Part shown: in pieces, positions 17,905 through 27,318 of the stretch
Numbering within the stretch: the first letter of the stretch is position 1
How the letters are laid out: each line of letters begins with the position of its first letter
Assembly: GCA_934365945.1 (NCBI GenBank)
Contig: CAKRNE010000006.1
Coordinates: forward strand, 1-64,000
DNA length: 64,000 nucleotides
Source: an uncultured Agathobacter sp.
GTDB taxonomy: Bacteria; Bacillota; Clostridia; Lachnospirales; Lachnospiraceae
Direction of reading: 5' to 3'
Program-made: the position numbers and the translations under genes
Notes under the pieces: generated by a model
The model's database searches: none
What the model was told of the DNA's origin: nothing
Seen by the model: only the letters and a program-made list of their open reading frames with translations

Positions 17905-18391
17905 TAAAGATGAATTGGCTGCCAGAAGGGAGTTTATTGGTATGATAACCGGTGTGTCACCATCAAGGTGGCACATCATTGTTAAAGATATTAATAATAG
18001 ATTTTATTATAAATGTAATACAATTGATGACATCAACGGTCTGTTTATCACTGGACATGTTGGTGAGGTGGGGGAAATATGTAACTCTCCCTGTATTGGA
18101 AAATTTGATTTTGTTGTTGCAAATACATGCATATGGGAAGAGAGCTATGAAAAGCAAATTCTGTCAGAGCTGATGAATGCAAGACAAGACATTATATTAT
18201 GGTATGCGAAGCAAGTGGTATCATTGGAAAGAGGACTTGTTCTGCGAAAGACAAATGAACTGGAAAATAAAGGGATGTTTGGCTTTCCTACGTCAAAATC
18301 AGAACGAATACTTTTTAAAAATAGGGAAAAAGGGTTTGTGAATGCATTGCAGGTGGCTTTTGATAAAGTATCAGCAATTTATATTGCTTAA
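17864..18391 (+). CDS. Unknown protein, second gene of the MBL operon
   Basis: This 175-residue protein is not recognised. It starts at GTG 17864 and overlaps the MBL gene by 41 bp, with AGGAAGG at about 17847-17853 upstream. The sequence mixes strands and helices (SPSRWHIIVKDINNRFYY; GLFITGHVGEVGE; KFDFVVANTCIW). There is a Cys/His-containing middle (GHVGEVGEICNSPC) and a helical C-terminus. No clear catalytic motif, signal peptide or membrane span is seen. Close coupling to the MBL protein suggests a subunit or regulator. Confidence 0.6.
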   Translation: MEWIVTNGNGIVCSKDELAARREFIGMITGVSPSRWHIIVKDINNRFYYKCNTIDDINGLFITGHVGEVGEICNSPCIGKFDFVVANTCIWEESYEKQILSELMNARQDIILWYAKQVVSLERGLVLRKTNELENKGMFGFPTSKSERILFKNREKGFVNALQVAFDKVSAIYIA

Positions 18392-18408
18392 AGGTGAAAG
18401 GAATTATA

Positions 18409-19065
18409 ATGGATATCAAGGATTATAGAAGTAAGGAATTAACAGCATACGTTTTGGGAATATCATTGATAATCATGTATATAGAAGAAATATGGTCTTT
18501 CGATAATTTGAATTTGGAAATGCTACAATTGTTTTCTACAATTATCAATTCGCTTCTATCTTCTTCAATCATGATTATTTTTGTGATAATAGCTGATAGT
18601 GTGATAGACAACAAAGTAAAAGAGAGAATTGTGTTTTGGCAGAAAAGTATGCCGGGAAATACCGTTTTTTCAGATATCAAGAATGAAAGAATAAAAGACG
18701 ATAGATTTACCAGAGAGGTAGTGCTATATCGGTATTCGGAGATTTATGATAAATTGAGGGGAATATCATCAGAGAAAGAGTGTAAGAAGCTAGAGAATGC
18801 TGCATGGTACGGAATATATAAAAAGCACAAAACAGAGAAGATGATTGAAGTATCCAATCGGGATTATTTATTATGCCGAGATCTTACCTCAGTTAACATT
18901 ATAATATTGATAATGTATTTGGGATTGTCAGTTGTGTTGCACATGTTTACATTAAAATGGAAAGCAATAGTTTTCTTGGCTTTTATGTATATAATTTCGA
19001 TGATAGCGGCGAGGATAAAGGCTCAGAGATATGTGTTGAATGTTATTGCAGCGGATGTAAATTAA
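18409..19065 (+). CDS. Four-TM membrane protein, third gene of the MBL operon
   Basis: The protein has about 218 residues. GAAAGGA (18396-18402) supports the ATG at 18409. Two hydrophobic segments lie near the N-terminus (AYVLGISLIIMYIEEIW; SLLSSSIMIIFVIIADSVI). A ~95-residue hydrophilic middle follows, with FWQKSMPGNTVFSD, DDRFTR, ENAAWYGIYKKH and NRDYLLCRDLTS, then two further spans (VNIIILIMYLGLSVVLHMF; AIVFLAFMYIISMIAARI). The layout of paired N- and C-terminal spans around a cytosolic domain is what is expected of a pore-forming effector, but this is inference. I recognise the W-x(n)-MPG...F pattern as recurring in uncharacterised proteins without a name. Confidence 0.62.
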   Translation: MDIKDYRSKELTAYVLGISLIIMYIEEIWSFDNLNLEMLQLFSTIINSLLSSSIMIIFVIIADSVIDNKVKERIVFWQKSMPGNTVFSDIKNERIKDDRFTREVVLYRYSEIYDKLRGISSEKECKKLENAAWYGIYKKHKTEKMIEVSNRDYLLCRDLTSVNIIILIMYLGLSVVLHMFTLKWKAIVFLAFMYIISMIAARIKAQRYVLNVIAADVN

Positions 19066-19132
19066 TGCAGGCTGATATTATTTTATGCGGAAAAATTCAT
19101 CACACATCGTGGCAACGAAAGGTGTATACATA

Positions 19133-19447
19133 ATGAATTGTGGGGATAAGACAATGGAAACCGATACATTAATTAGAAAAATTCATATGTCCTGTCCATT
19201 ATGTGGCAAAACACATGAAGTTGAAGAGAGAAAAAGAATCGCAACCATTAATTTAAAAGGCGAGGATGTAACATACGAAGAAAGGTTTTATTTTTGTGCA
19301 AATGCTGCTGATGATGAGAATGAATTTGAGACTGGAGCAATGACAAATGAAAATCTCCTTAATGCAAGAAATGCATATAGGGTAAAGATGGGACTACTTA
19401 CATCTGATGAGATTGTTTCAATTAGAGAAAGCTATGGTGTGTCTTAG
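19133..19447 (+). pseudogene. MqsA/YgiT-like zinc-finger antitoxin, C-terminally truncated
   Basis: AAAGGTG at 19118-19124 supports the ATG at 19133. The protein shows a CPLCGKTHEVEE zinc-knuckle start and FYFCANAADDENEFETGAM. It then has LTSDEIVSIRESYGVS, which is where an HTH normally begins (REKYGIS-type helix). The frame stops right there, 44 bp before the inverted repeat at 19491, so the DNA-binding domain has been lost at the island edge. No toxin partner is visible. A frame extending further upstream to 19085 has no ribosome-binding site. Confidence 0.65.
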
Positions 19448-19490
19448 GTTGACCACGCAAAACTTTTAGGGTTGGGTGAGGCAACTTGTT

Positions 19491-19556
19491 TATAATTCCT
19501 TATCTTGTCCATCACCTGACTTCTTGATTGTCCAGCCATAGACCATTATACAGTCC
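19491..19556 (-). repeat. 66-bp inverted repeat flanking the island, copy B
   Basis: This is the reverse-complement partner of 8014-8079 (about 88% identity). On the minus strand it carries the same 18-codon micro-frame ending in TAA. It marks the boundary between the AT-rich island and the secreted-protein genes. Confidence 0.7.
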
Positions 19557-19602
19557 TTGGTTAAATATGGTTTTGACATCATGTAATTGTATTTTACACG
19601 GT

Positions 19603-19641
19603 AATCCGCTATATTAGATATAAGTGTAGCGGATTATTTTA
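19603..19641. terminator. Hairpin followed by T-rich tract upstream of the papain-like gene
   Basis: AATCCGCTA (19603-19611) pairs with TAGCGGATT (19627-19635) and is followed by ATTTTAA. It could terminate island transcripts, or it could be a leader structure, since the AGGAGG for the next gene follows within 15 bp. The same TCCGCTAta...taGCGGA core recurs at 62805-62850. Confidence 0.5.
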
Positions 19642-19655
19642 ATGGAGGAAGGCGA

Positions 19656-22163
19656 ATGAAGACAAAAAAGTTTTTATCATTGGTGTTAAGTGTGGCTATG
19701 ATATTAGGCGTGGCTGTTCCGGTAGCAGCAGAACCGGTGTCAGCAGGGCAAGGCGTTGAAGCAGAACAACAGCCAATTGTGGAAAATAGCATTACAAGTG
19801 GATATATTCCGAGTGATTTGGATTATAATACACCGGTGTATGAACAGGATGAGGCGGTACCTTATTCTGATGATTGGGGATATTCTGCAGATGAAACTAT
19901 AGAGAGCAAGTATCCGGCAAATGGAGTCAGTGATATCAAGGCGAAATATCCGTCTGTTCGTAATCAAAATCCCCTTGGCACGTGTTGGACATTTTCATCA
20001 ATAGGTCTTGCAGAGTTTGATCTGATTAATGATGGTGCGTTTGATAAAAATATAGATCTCAGCGAACTGCATCTGGCATATTATGCATATAATTCGCTGC
20101 TTGATCCGCTTGGTGGAACAGTGGGGGACTATGCAAAGTACTATATGAAAAATACAAGTGTTCAGTATGGTTATCTCAATCGTGGTGGCAACTATTTGAT
20201 GGCAGCACGCAGAATGGGACAGTGGTGTGGTCCGGTAAGTGAGAGTGATGTGCCATATAGTAAGGTGGCAAGCAACGGATATACAACAAGTACTATTGAC
20301 ACTTTTCTTAATACAGGTTTATCGGATGAATATGCATATTCAAAGGATAAGGCACATCTGGAAAATACATACATGATTAATATCAAGAAAAATGCATCAG
20401 ATGTGAAAAAAGCCATAAAAAAATATGGTGCAGTGGGAATTATGTATAGTCATAATGATACCGGATATCATTATATAAATAACAGTTATAATGATAAAAC
20501 AAATAACAGAGCAGGTCATGCGGTAATGGCTGTTGGATGGGATGATAACTATTCTAAAGATAATTTCAGAGATGGTGTTAAACCTGAAAAAGATGGTGCA
20601 TGGCTTATTCGTAATAGTTGGGGAGACGGAACCGATTCATATTATAATCAGAGTTATTTCTGGATGTCATATGAAACATTTTCTTTATCCGATACGGCTT
20701 GGGTGTTTGATTTCTCGGCTAATGATGGATATGATAACAACTATCAGGTTGATGGAGGATTAAATGTAGCCCATCAAAACGGTTATAAGAAATTGGCCAA
20801 TGTTTTTACTACTCAGACAAAACAGGGAGTATCTTCTGAGGACTTAAAAGCAGTTTCACTGTCTATTACATCTAAAACGAATGTGAATTATACAATAGAG
20901 ATTTATACAGATTTAAAGGATAAGACAAATCCAACAAGCGGAACAAAGCAGGGGACTGCTACCACTACAGGGCAGACAACCTATGCCGGAGTATACACCG
21001 TTCCACTTAAATCAGCGGTTAATCTGAAGCCTGGGACAAGCTATTCGGTTGTAGTGACTACTGATACACCTGCCATTGACCTTGAGGCAGCGATGACAGG
21101 TGATATAAATTATAATAATGAAATGGTGTGGGAGAATCATGCGTCAAGTGATAATACGGCAAGCTATTGTTTCTATGGGGCAAAATTCCACAATTGGAAT
21201 TATCAGAATCTGTATGGTAATTTCTGTATTAAAGCATTTACCACCAATAATGTAGAAAAAGCTTCTGAGAAGGTTGTTGGCAGGAGCCTTACCTTAAAAG
21301 ATAATATTGACATGAACTACTATATGGAGCTTCCTGAAAGTATCAAATCAAACAGCAACGCATATATGGAGTTTACGGTGAATAATAGCCAGCCATACAA
21401 GGTCAGCGTAAACGATGCAATCCCGGTTGAGAAAGACGGAAAGACTCTATACAAGTTTGCATGTCCGCTAAATGCTGCACAGATGTCAGATACGGTTAAA
21501 GCTAAAATGGTGGTGGATGGTAATAGCGGAAATGAATACACTTACAGTGTAAAAGAATATGCCACCGAGCTCCTGTCAAAATCAAACGAGTATCCGGCAG
21601 AAACCATTAAGCTTGTGAAGGCACTCCTAAACTATGGAACTGCAGCGCAGAACTTCTTTAAATATAACACAGGCAAGCCGGCAAATGCTGGTTTGAGCGA
21701 TACAGATAAAGCTGTAGCAAATGCTGATTTTGCTGCATATAAGGCTGTTATTAAAACAGATAGTGCCAATAGTCAGAGTAATGGACTGACATATTACGGA
21801 AGCTCTCTGATATGTAAGTCGGAGATGACAGTAAGACATTATTTTATGGTGAACGAAGGCTGTGATATAAACAATTACAAGTTCAGCTATGTTAATGCAG
21901 ATGGCTATGAAGAAAGTCTTTCGCCGAAAAAGGTTTCTGACGGTGGAGTATATTGTGTAGATATAAACGGAATAATGGCACGCAACTTGAATAGTAATTA
22001 TGCATACAAAGTCACCGAAAAGAATAATTCATGTATTTTAGAGCTGACATATGGTCCGTTCAGCTATGCACAGAAGGTCATTAATAGCACAAATTCATCG
22101 GCTGAATTAAAAAATCTGGTGAATGCGCTATATTGGTATTGGTATTATGGATATAAAAATTAA
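19656..22163 (+). CDS. Secreted papain-family (C1A) cysteine protease-like protein
   Basis: This 835-residue protein has an N-terminal signal peptide (MKTKKFLSLVLSVAMILGVA, cleavage likely after PVAAEP). The peptidase domain spans about residues 90-350: oxyanion Gln and Cys110 in NPLGTCWTFSS, His288 in AGHAVMAVGWD, Asn320 in IRNSWG. A lectin-like beta region follows (about 365-530), then a C-terminal module of about 290 residues starting GRSLTLKDNIDMNYY that is shared with the neighbouring secreted protein. No LPXTG or TM anchor is seen, so that module may attach to the surface. GGAGGAAG lies before the ATG. The gene is monocistronic, with a terminator directly after. Confidence 0.85.
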   Translation: MKTKKFLSLVLSVAMILGVAVPVAAEPVSAGQGVEAEQQPIVENSITSGYIPSDLDYNTPVYEQDEAVPYSDDWGYSADETIESKYPANGVSDIKAKYPSVRNQNPLGTCWTFSSIGLAEFDLINDGAFDKNIDLSELHLAYYAYNSLLDPLGGTVGDYAKYYMKNTSVQYGYLNRGGNYLMAARRMGQWCGPVSESDVPYSKVASNGYTTSTIDTFLNTGLSDEYAYSKDKAHLENTYMINIKKNASDVKKAIKKYGAVGIMYSHNDTGYHYINNSYNDKTNNRAGHAVMAVGWDDNYSKDNFRDGVKPEKDGAWLIRNSWGDGTDSYYNQSYFWMSYETFSLSDTAWVFDFSANDGYDNNYQVDGGLNVAHQNGYKKLANVFTTQTKQGVSSEDLKAVSLSITSKTNVNYTIEIYTDLKDKTNPTSGTKQGTATTTGQTTYAGVYTVPLKSAVNLKPGTSYSVVVTTDTPAIDLEAAMTGDINYNNEMVWENHASSDNTASYCFYGAKFHNWNYQNLYGNFCIKAFTTNNVEKASEKVVGRSLTLKDNIDMNYYMELPESIKSNSNAYMEFTVNNSQPYKVSVNDAIPVEKDGKTLYKFACPLNAAQMSDTVKAKMVVDGNSGNEYTYSVKEYATELLSKSNEYPAETIKLVKALLNYGTAAQNFFKYNTGKPANAGLSDTDKAVANADFAAYKAVIKTDSANSQSNGLTYYGSSLICKSEMTVRHYFMVNEGCDINNYKFSYVNADGYEESLSPKKVSDGGVYCVDINGIMARNLNSNYAYKVTEKNNSCILELTYGPFSYAQKVINSTNSSAELKNLVNALYWYWYYGYKN

Positions 22164-22180
22164 AAAGATTACATAATCAA

Positions 22181-22238
22181 AAACCACCGCAGAATTTAAA
22201 GCTCTAACTAAGCTAAATTCCTGCGGTGGTTTCTTTTG
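22181..22238 (+). terminator. Rho-independent terminator after the papain-like gene
   Basis: AAACCACCGCAG (22181-22192) pairs with CTGCGGTGGTTT (22221-22232), followed by CTTTT. The arms extend with AATTT/AAATT. Confidence 0.85.
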
Positions 22239-22396
22239 TGCTTATCTGCTTACAATGCTTGGGAAATAAAATCCAAAATTGTCAATTAAATTATTGCAAC
22301 ACGCATAATAAAATAGTAATATGGAACTATAAGTTATCAATAAATTGAAACAATGCAATGCTGTTTTATAATGGCAGAAGCCGGGAGGAACAACGT

Positions 22397-25300
22397 ATGA
22401 ACAAAAGACTAATTAGCCTTGTTTTAACAATCATTATGTTGATTACAATGGTTCCATCAACTATTGTAGAGGCAAGTGAAGTAACGACAATGGAAAGCGT
22501 CAAAGCTTCGAGTAACCAATCTGAGAGCAACCAATCAGAGGTCACGAAACCGGAGGAAAATACTATCTATGCGGTAAATCCACTGTATGAGGATGTTATC
22601 AGCATTGATGATTTAAAGAGGAAGCTTGACTCCGAAAGCTCAGATAAGGAGTCTGCAGATGACGAGCAGCTGTTTGGGTCATCCACAGGACAGTATTTTT
22701 CGGATTATGACAGTGCCGTTTCATATCTCAGAAAGCAGATGGTTAGCAGAGAAACGGAAATAAACCTGAATTTTCCGGAATCCTGGTTTACTTCACACAA
22801 AGATGGGCTATATTGGGATTTATTATATGATGCAATGAAGTGCGACGATAGCTCTACCGGACAGGAGGGGGATGCACTTTTGTATGGATATGCAGGCTGT
22901 AATGTTTCATACAGTACTGCAGGATATATAAAATATACCATGGCATATCATTCTAATGCGGAACAGGAAGCAAAGCTGACAGAGGCTGTGGCTGCGGCAA
23001 TGAAAACACTGCAGCTTAATGGTCTGAGCGAAGCCAAAAAGATTACAAAGATTCATGATTATATCTGCAATCATGTTGATTATGAATACAATTCAAAAGA
23101 GGAACAAATATATACAGCTTATGGTGCTCTTTGCACCGGAAAAGCTGTATGTCAGGGATACGCTGTGCTTTTCTACAGACTGTGCAAGGAAGCAGGACTG
23201 TCGGTCAGAATTATCAGCGGTACCGGAAATGGTGGATCGCATGCGTGGAATATAGTCCGAATCGGCAGCAAATACTATAATATGGATTGTACCTGGGATG
23301 GACAGGATGCGGCCACATATAATGAGTTTCTGTTGAAATCAGAAGCTGACTTTAGGGATCATACCCGCGAATCGTGGAAGGTGGCAGGCAGTCGTTATCT
23401 GGATTATACGTCTGCTGAGTTTAACGCGCAGTATCCTATGACTGAAAAATCATGGGATGAGTCGGATGACAGCAACGATTCTGTAGAAACTACATATGCA
23501 CATAGCGAGGAGGCTGCGTCAGGTGCTGTGACACTAAAAGCACAATGGAATGATCCTGTACTGGGACAGCCGACCACATTCCATGTTTCTGCAACAGGCG
23601 GCTCAGGAAACTATAAATTCAGAATGGATGCACCGAGCTATTCGAGCCCAAATCAATGGGCATTCGAATCAGTAGCGGATCCAAGCCGCGGTGAGTGGCT
23701 GAATTATACATCAGAGTGTGCTTCAAACGATTATACATTTACCATGACTGCTACCGGTACCTATAACTTTAGGTTTTATGTGATGGATACAGCAGCAAAT
23801 GTATATTATCTGCGTTTGAGCTTCAATATAGGCGTATCTGATAGTAAATATCCGAGTGTTGACTCAATTGTCCAATCTGCAGTAGCTCAGTGTAACAGCA
23901 AAACTGATGGCTCAGAGTATGCAAAAGCCCTTTGGCTGCATGATTGGCTGCTTGATCAGCTTGAGTATGATAAAACCCTGAAATGGTCTTCGGCTGAGAG
24001 TGCGCTGACCAGAGAACTTGGCACATGTCAGTCGTATGAGAGTGCATATGCAAAGCTCCTTACTGCAGCAGGAATAGAAAACAGCGAGACAAGGGATACC
24101 TATGATGGACACACCTGGAATGCCATGAAGCTGGACGGACAGTGGTATCAGACGGACTGCACCTGGGATGACAGCAGCGATAACTGGTATAGCTTTGATC
24201 AGAGACATTTGTATTTTGGTCTGACCGATGAGCTGATGGCCATAGCACATCCGGGACATAGCAAGATTTATACCACAGACAAGTATGCAACACGTTCGAC
24301 AAGCCTTGCCGACAATTATTTTGTCAGGACAGGAGATGCCTCAAAGTGGGCAAAAGCATACTCAGACAGGATTCAGAAGAATCTGGATGCAGGAAAGACA
24401 GAGTTTGAAATAACAGCGGACAATGCTTCTTATCCACCGAGTATTTCAGGTATTCAAAATGGTATTACAGCGTATGCGCTTAACCAATTGACGTGGACTA
24501 CAGACAAAGTAGCGGTAACATTAAATGCAACAGGAAGTGCAAAGAGCTTTACATTTACAGCCGAATACGCTTCAGAGAGTCCTGCAGTCAGCTTGTATGG
24601 CAGAAGCATAACCCTTAAGGATAATATAGATGTAAACTATTACCTGGAAATATCAGACTCAGTGCTTGAGAGTGATGCTTATCTGGAATTCAAAATCGGT
24701 GATCAGACATATAAGCTTAATGTGTGTGACGCTGCTGAGGTAAATGAGAACGGAAAAACCTTATACAAGTTCTCATGTCCGGTGAATGCGGCACAGATGT
24801 CTGATACCATCGAGACAAGGATAGTGATTGATAACAAGACCGAGGAAGAGTATTCTTATAGTGTAAAAGAATATGCCACCGAGCTCCTGTCAAAATCAAA
24901 CGAGTATCCGGCAGAAACAGTTAAGCTTGTGAAGGCGCTCTTAAACTATGGAACCGCAGCGCAGACCTTCTTTAAATATAACACTGACAAGCCGGCAAAT
25001 GCTGGTTTGAGTGATACAGATAAAGCTGTAGCAAATGCTGATTTTGCTGCATATAAGGCTGTTATTAAATCGAATAGTGTAAATGGTCAGAGTAATGGAC
25101 TGACTTATTACGGAAGCTCTCTGATATGTAAGTCGGAGATGACGGTAAGGCATTATTTTGTTTTAGATAATGGCGGTGATATTAATAATTATAAGTTCAG
25201 TTATATTGATGCAGATGGCTATGAGGTCAGTCTGACACCTAAAAAGGCTTCAGATGGTGTGTATTGCGTGGATATAAGTGGAATAATGGCATACAGCCTG

Positions 25301-25486
25301 AATAAGAATTATGTCTGCAAGGTTACAGGAAAGGATAATGCCTGTATTACAGAGCTGACTTATGGTCCGTTCAGCTATGCGGAGAAGGTGGTTGATAGTG
25401 GAAATTCATCCTCTGAATTAAAGAAATTGATGAATGCACTATATTGGTATTGGAATATGGGAGAATCATTGAAAAAAGTATCATAA
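22397..25486 (+). CDS. Secreted protein with two transglutaminase-like domains
   Basis: The protein has about 1029 residues. GGGAGGAA at 22383-22390 selects the ATG at 22397. The signal peptide (MNKRLISLVLTIIMLITMV) is cleaved near VEA/SE. The first transglutaminase-like domain has triad Cys252 (VCQGYA), His282 (SHAWN) and Asp297 (YYNMDCTWD). A beta-sandwich-like linker follows (about 370-480). The second domain has Cys544 (GTCQSYES), His572 (GHTWN) and Asp587 (QTDCTWD). The C-terminus (from about residue 735) is the same module as in the preceding papain-like protein. Both genes probably act on peptidoglycan or extracellular protein (inference). The last codons overlap the leader of the LUD gene. 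Confidence 0.85.
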   Translation: MNKRLISLVLTIIMLITMVPSTIVEASEVTTMESVKASSNQSESNQSEVTKPEENTIYAVNPLYEDVISIDDLKRKLDSESSDKESADDEQLFGSSTGQYFSDYDSAVSYLRKQMVSRETEINLNFPESWFTSHKDGLYWDLLYDAMKCDDSSTGQEGDALLYGYAGCNVSYSTAGYIKYTMAYHSNAEQEAKLTEAVAAAMKTLQLNGLSEAKKITKIHDYICNHVDYEYNSKEEQIYTAYGALCTGKAVCQGYAVLFYRLCKEAGLSVRIISGTGNGGSHAWNIVRIGSKYYNMDCTWDGQDAATYNEFLLKSEADFRDHTRESWKVAGSRYLDYTSAEFNAQYPMTEKSWDESDDSNDSVETTYAHSEEAASGAVTLKAQWNDPVLGQPTTFHVSATGGSGNYKFRMDAPSYSSPNQWAFESVADPSRGEWLNYTSECASNDYTFTMTATGTYNFRFYVMDTAANVYYLRLSFNIGVSDSKYPSVDSIVQSAVAQCNSKTDGSEYAKALWLHDWLLDQLEYDKTLKWSSAESALTRELGTCQSYESAYAKLLTAAGIENSETRDTYDGHTWNAMKLDGQWYQTDCTWDDSSDNWYSFDQRHLYFGLTDELMAIAHPGHSKIYTTDKYATRSTSLADNYFVRTGDASKWAKAYSDRIQKNLDAGKTEFEITADNASYPPSISGIQNGITAYALNQLTWTTDKVAVTLNATGSAKSFTFTAEYASESPAVSLYGRSITLKDNIDVNYYLEISDSVLESDAYLEFKIGDQTYKLNVCDAAEVNENGKTLYKFSCPVNAAQMSDTIETRIVIDNKTEEEYSYSVKEYATELLSKSNEYPAETVKLVKALLNYGTAAQTFFKYNTDKPANAGLSDTDKAVANADFAAYKAVIKSNSVNGQSNGLTYYGSSLICKSEMTVRHYFVLDNGGDINNYKFSYIDADGYEVSLTPKKASDGVYCVDISGIMAYSLNKNYVCKVTGKDNACITELTYGPFSYAEKVVDSGNSSSELKKLMNALYWYWNMGESLKKVS

Positions 25487-25518
25487 CAGCACTTTTAGAG
25501 AGAAAAGAGGTTTACACT

Positions 25519-26154
25519 ATGGATGTCAGAAAAATGAGAAATGAATTACTGGGAAAGCGCCTTGTGGCTGCGCTTGAGTCTCGCAACATGGAGGCCTATT
25601 ATGTAGAGACAAAGGAGGAGGCTGTTAAGAAGGCGCTGGAGCTGATTCCGAAGGGCAGCTCAATCAATATGGGCGGAGCCACATCGGTGAAGGAATGTGG
25701 TCTGTATGAGGCTCTCTCAAACGGAGAATATCAGTTTTATGACAGGGACAAGGTGTCTACGCAGGAGGAGAAGCAGGAGATAGCATTAAAGGCATTTACA
25801 TCGGATTATTTCCTTGGAAGTGTCAATGCGATGAGCGAGGATGGCGTATTTATCAATATAGACGGAAATGCAAACCGCGTGGCTGCATATGCTTACGGAC
25901 CGAAGCATGTGCTTCTTATAGTGGGCATGAACAAGGTCGTAAAGACAGAGGCAGACGCTATGAGCCGTGCGAGAAATGAGGCAGCGCCTATCAATGCACA
26001 GCGCTTTGGCATCGACACACCATGCTCCAAGAACGGCACCTGCTTTGACTGCAAGAGCCCGCAGTGTATATGCTGCCAGATTCTGACCACACGCTTTTCA
26101 AGGGTGAAGGGCCGTTTCCAGATTATTCTGGTTGATGAGAATCTGGGATTTTAA
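25519..26154 (+). CDS. LUD-domain protein (LutC/YkgG-like)
   Basis: The protein has about 211 residues. The ATG at 25519 has AAAGAGG upstream, whereas the longer frame lies inside the preceding gene. The body is the LUD fold: VETKEEAVKKALELIPKGSSINMGGATSVKECGL, DYFLGSVNAMSEDGVFINIDGNANRVAA, GMNKVVKTEADAMSRARN. It has a cysteine-rich tail CSKNGTCFDCKSPQCICC that may bind a metal or FeS centre. LutC-type proteins belong to lactate oxidation complexes, but lutA and lutB are not adjacent, so this stand-alone form has an uncertain role. Confidence 0.85.
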   Translation: MDVRKMRNELLGKRLVAALESRNMEAYYVETKEEAVKKALELIPKGSSINMGGATSVKECGLYEALSNGEYQFYDRDKVSTQEEKQEIALKAFTSDYFLGSVNAMSEDGVFINIDGNANRVAAYAYGPKHVLLIVGMNKVVKTEADAMSRARNEAAPINAQRFGIDTPCSKNGTCFDCKSPQCICCQILTTRFSRVKGRFQIILVDENLGF

Positions 26155-26260
26155 TATGTGAAATAGTCAGAAATTCCGGATATTTTTATGTATTATACGG
26201 AAAGAAAACATGTGGAAAGGAATATACGGATAAGAAGCATACGGAAAGGAAGCATACAAA

Positions 26261-26488
26261 ATGGGATATTTAATCAGTGAGACAACAAAAGAGGAGCGTG
26301 AGGCAATTGTGGCTGAGTCGCTTGGCAATATCGAGGCCACCTGTGATGGATGCATGTCGGGGCTTGCCGAGATGTATCAGGACTATATTGATGGGAAGAA
26401 GGAGCTTCGTGAGATAAATATGGAGTTCAACGCCAGGTATGTACACGGAGAGGATATGCCGGGGCGAAGCGGCTGCGGATATCAATAA
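26261..26488 (+). CDS. Small conserved-type protein, 75 residues
   Basis: It begins MGYLISETTKEEREAIV and contains a CDGCMSGL di-cysteine motif and a GRSGCGYQ C-terminus, suggesting metal or thiol chemistry. GGAAAGGAAG lies before the ATG. The leader carries short tandem repeats of CATACGGAAAGGA-like sequence (about 26195-26255). It is followed at once by a bidirectional terminator. I do not know its function. Confidence 0.7.
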   Translation: MGYLISETTKEEREAIVAESLGNIEATCDGCMSGLAEMYQDYIDGKKELREINMEFNARYVHGEDMPGRSGCGYQ

Positions 26489-26521
26489 AAAACGTGCAAC
26501 CCTTTGGGGCTGCACGTTTTT
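26487..26521. terminator. Bidirectional rho-independent terminator
   Basis: AAAAACGTGCA and TGCACGTTTTT flank a 13-nt loop, with A and T runs on the two sides. It serves both the small gene on the plus strand and the ABC operon on the minus strand. Confidence 0.85.
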
Positions 26522-26523
26522 AA

Positions 26524-27318
26524 TTATCCTAAAAGTGCCTTATCAGAAGCAAATTCCTCGCCGGAAACCTCCTCAAACTTCATGAGCAGATCCTCCACAG
26601 TGAGGTTTTTCTTTTCTTCGCCTGAGATATTAAGGACAACCTGTCCGTTATTCATCATGATAAGTCTGTTGCCGTGAGCGATGGCATCACGCATGTTGTG
26701 TGTGACCATCATGGCTGTCAGGCTGTTCTCCTTGATGATTTTGTCTGTGAGAGTGAGCACCTTTGCGGCTGTCTTTGGGTCGAGAGCAGCGGTGTGCTCA
26801 TCCAAAAGCAGTACCTTCGGCTTCTGGAGTGAAGCCATGAGCAGTGTAACAGCCTGACGCTGTCCGCCTGAGAGCAGACCAACCTTTGAAGTCATTCGAT
26901 CCTCGAGTCCCAGGTCAAGCTCCTTTAAAAGCTCGTGGAAACGCTCTTTTTCAGCCTTTGTGATACCCCAGCCAAGACCACGGCGCTTTCCGCGACGCGC
27001 TGCAAGTGCGAGGTTTTCATCAATCTGCATGGTTGCGGTAGTTCCTGTCATTGGATCCTGGAACACACGTCCCAGAAATGATGCACGTTTGAACTCAGGG
27101 AGTCCTGTGACATCCACTCCGTCGATGAGAATTGAGCCCTCGTCAACAGGCCATGTGCCGGCAACGGCATTGAGCATGGTCGATTTTCCGGCGCCGTTTC
27201 CACCGATAACAGTGACGAAATCGCCCTCCTCAAGCTTCAGGTTTACACCGTTTAGGGCATGCTTTTCATTGATTGTGCCCGGATTGAAGGTTTTATGTAC
27301 ATTTCTAATCTCTAGCAT
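26524..27318 (-). CDS. ABC transporter ATP-binding subunit (TrpY/COG1101-like)
   Basis: This 264-residue protein has Walker A GGNGAGKS, Q-loop FQDP, signature LLSGGQRQA, Walker B LLLDEHTAALDP and H-loop THN. The 'DEHTAALDP' form and the MTGTTATMQIDENLALA segment are typical of the COG1101 ATPases that partner COG4120 permeases and COG2984 binding proteins. It is third in the operon, and its ATG lies directly after the permease stop. It energises uptake of a small molecule. Tryptophan or a related aromatic compound is known for some members, but the substrate here is open. Confidence 0.88.
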   Translation of the reverse strand: MLEIRNVHKTFNPGTINEKHALNGVNLKLEEGDFVTVIGGNGAGKSTMLNAVAGTWPVDEGSILIDGVDVTGLPEFKRASFLGRVFQDPMTGTTATMQIDENLALAARRGKRRGLGWGITKAEKERFHELLKELDLGLEDRMTSKVGLLSGGQRQAVTLLMASLQKPKVLLLDEHTAALDPKTAAKVLTLTDKIIKENSLTAMMVTHNMRDAIAHGNRLIMMNNGQVVLNISGEEKKNLTVEDLLMKFEEVSGEEFASDKALLG

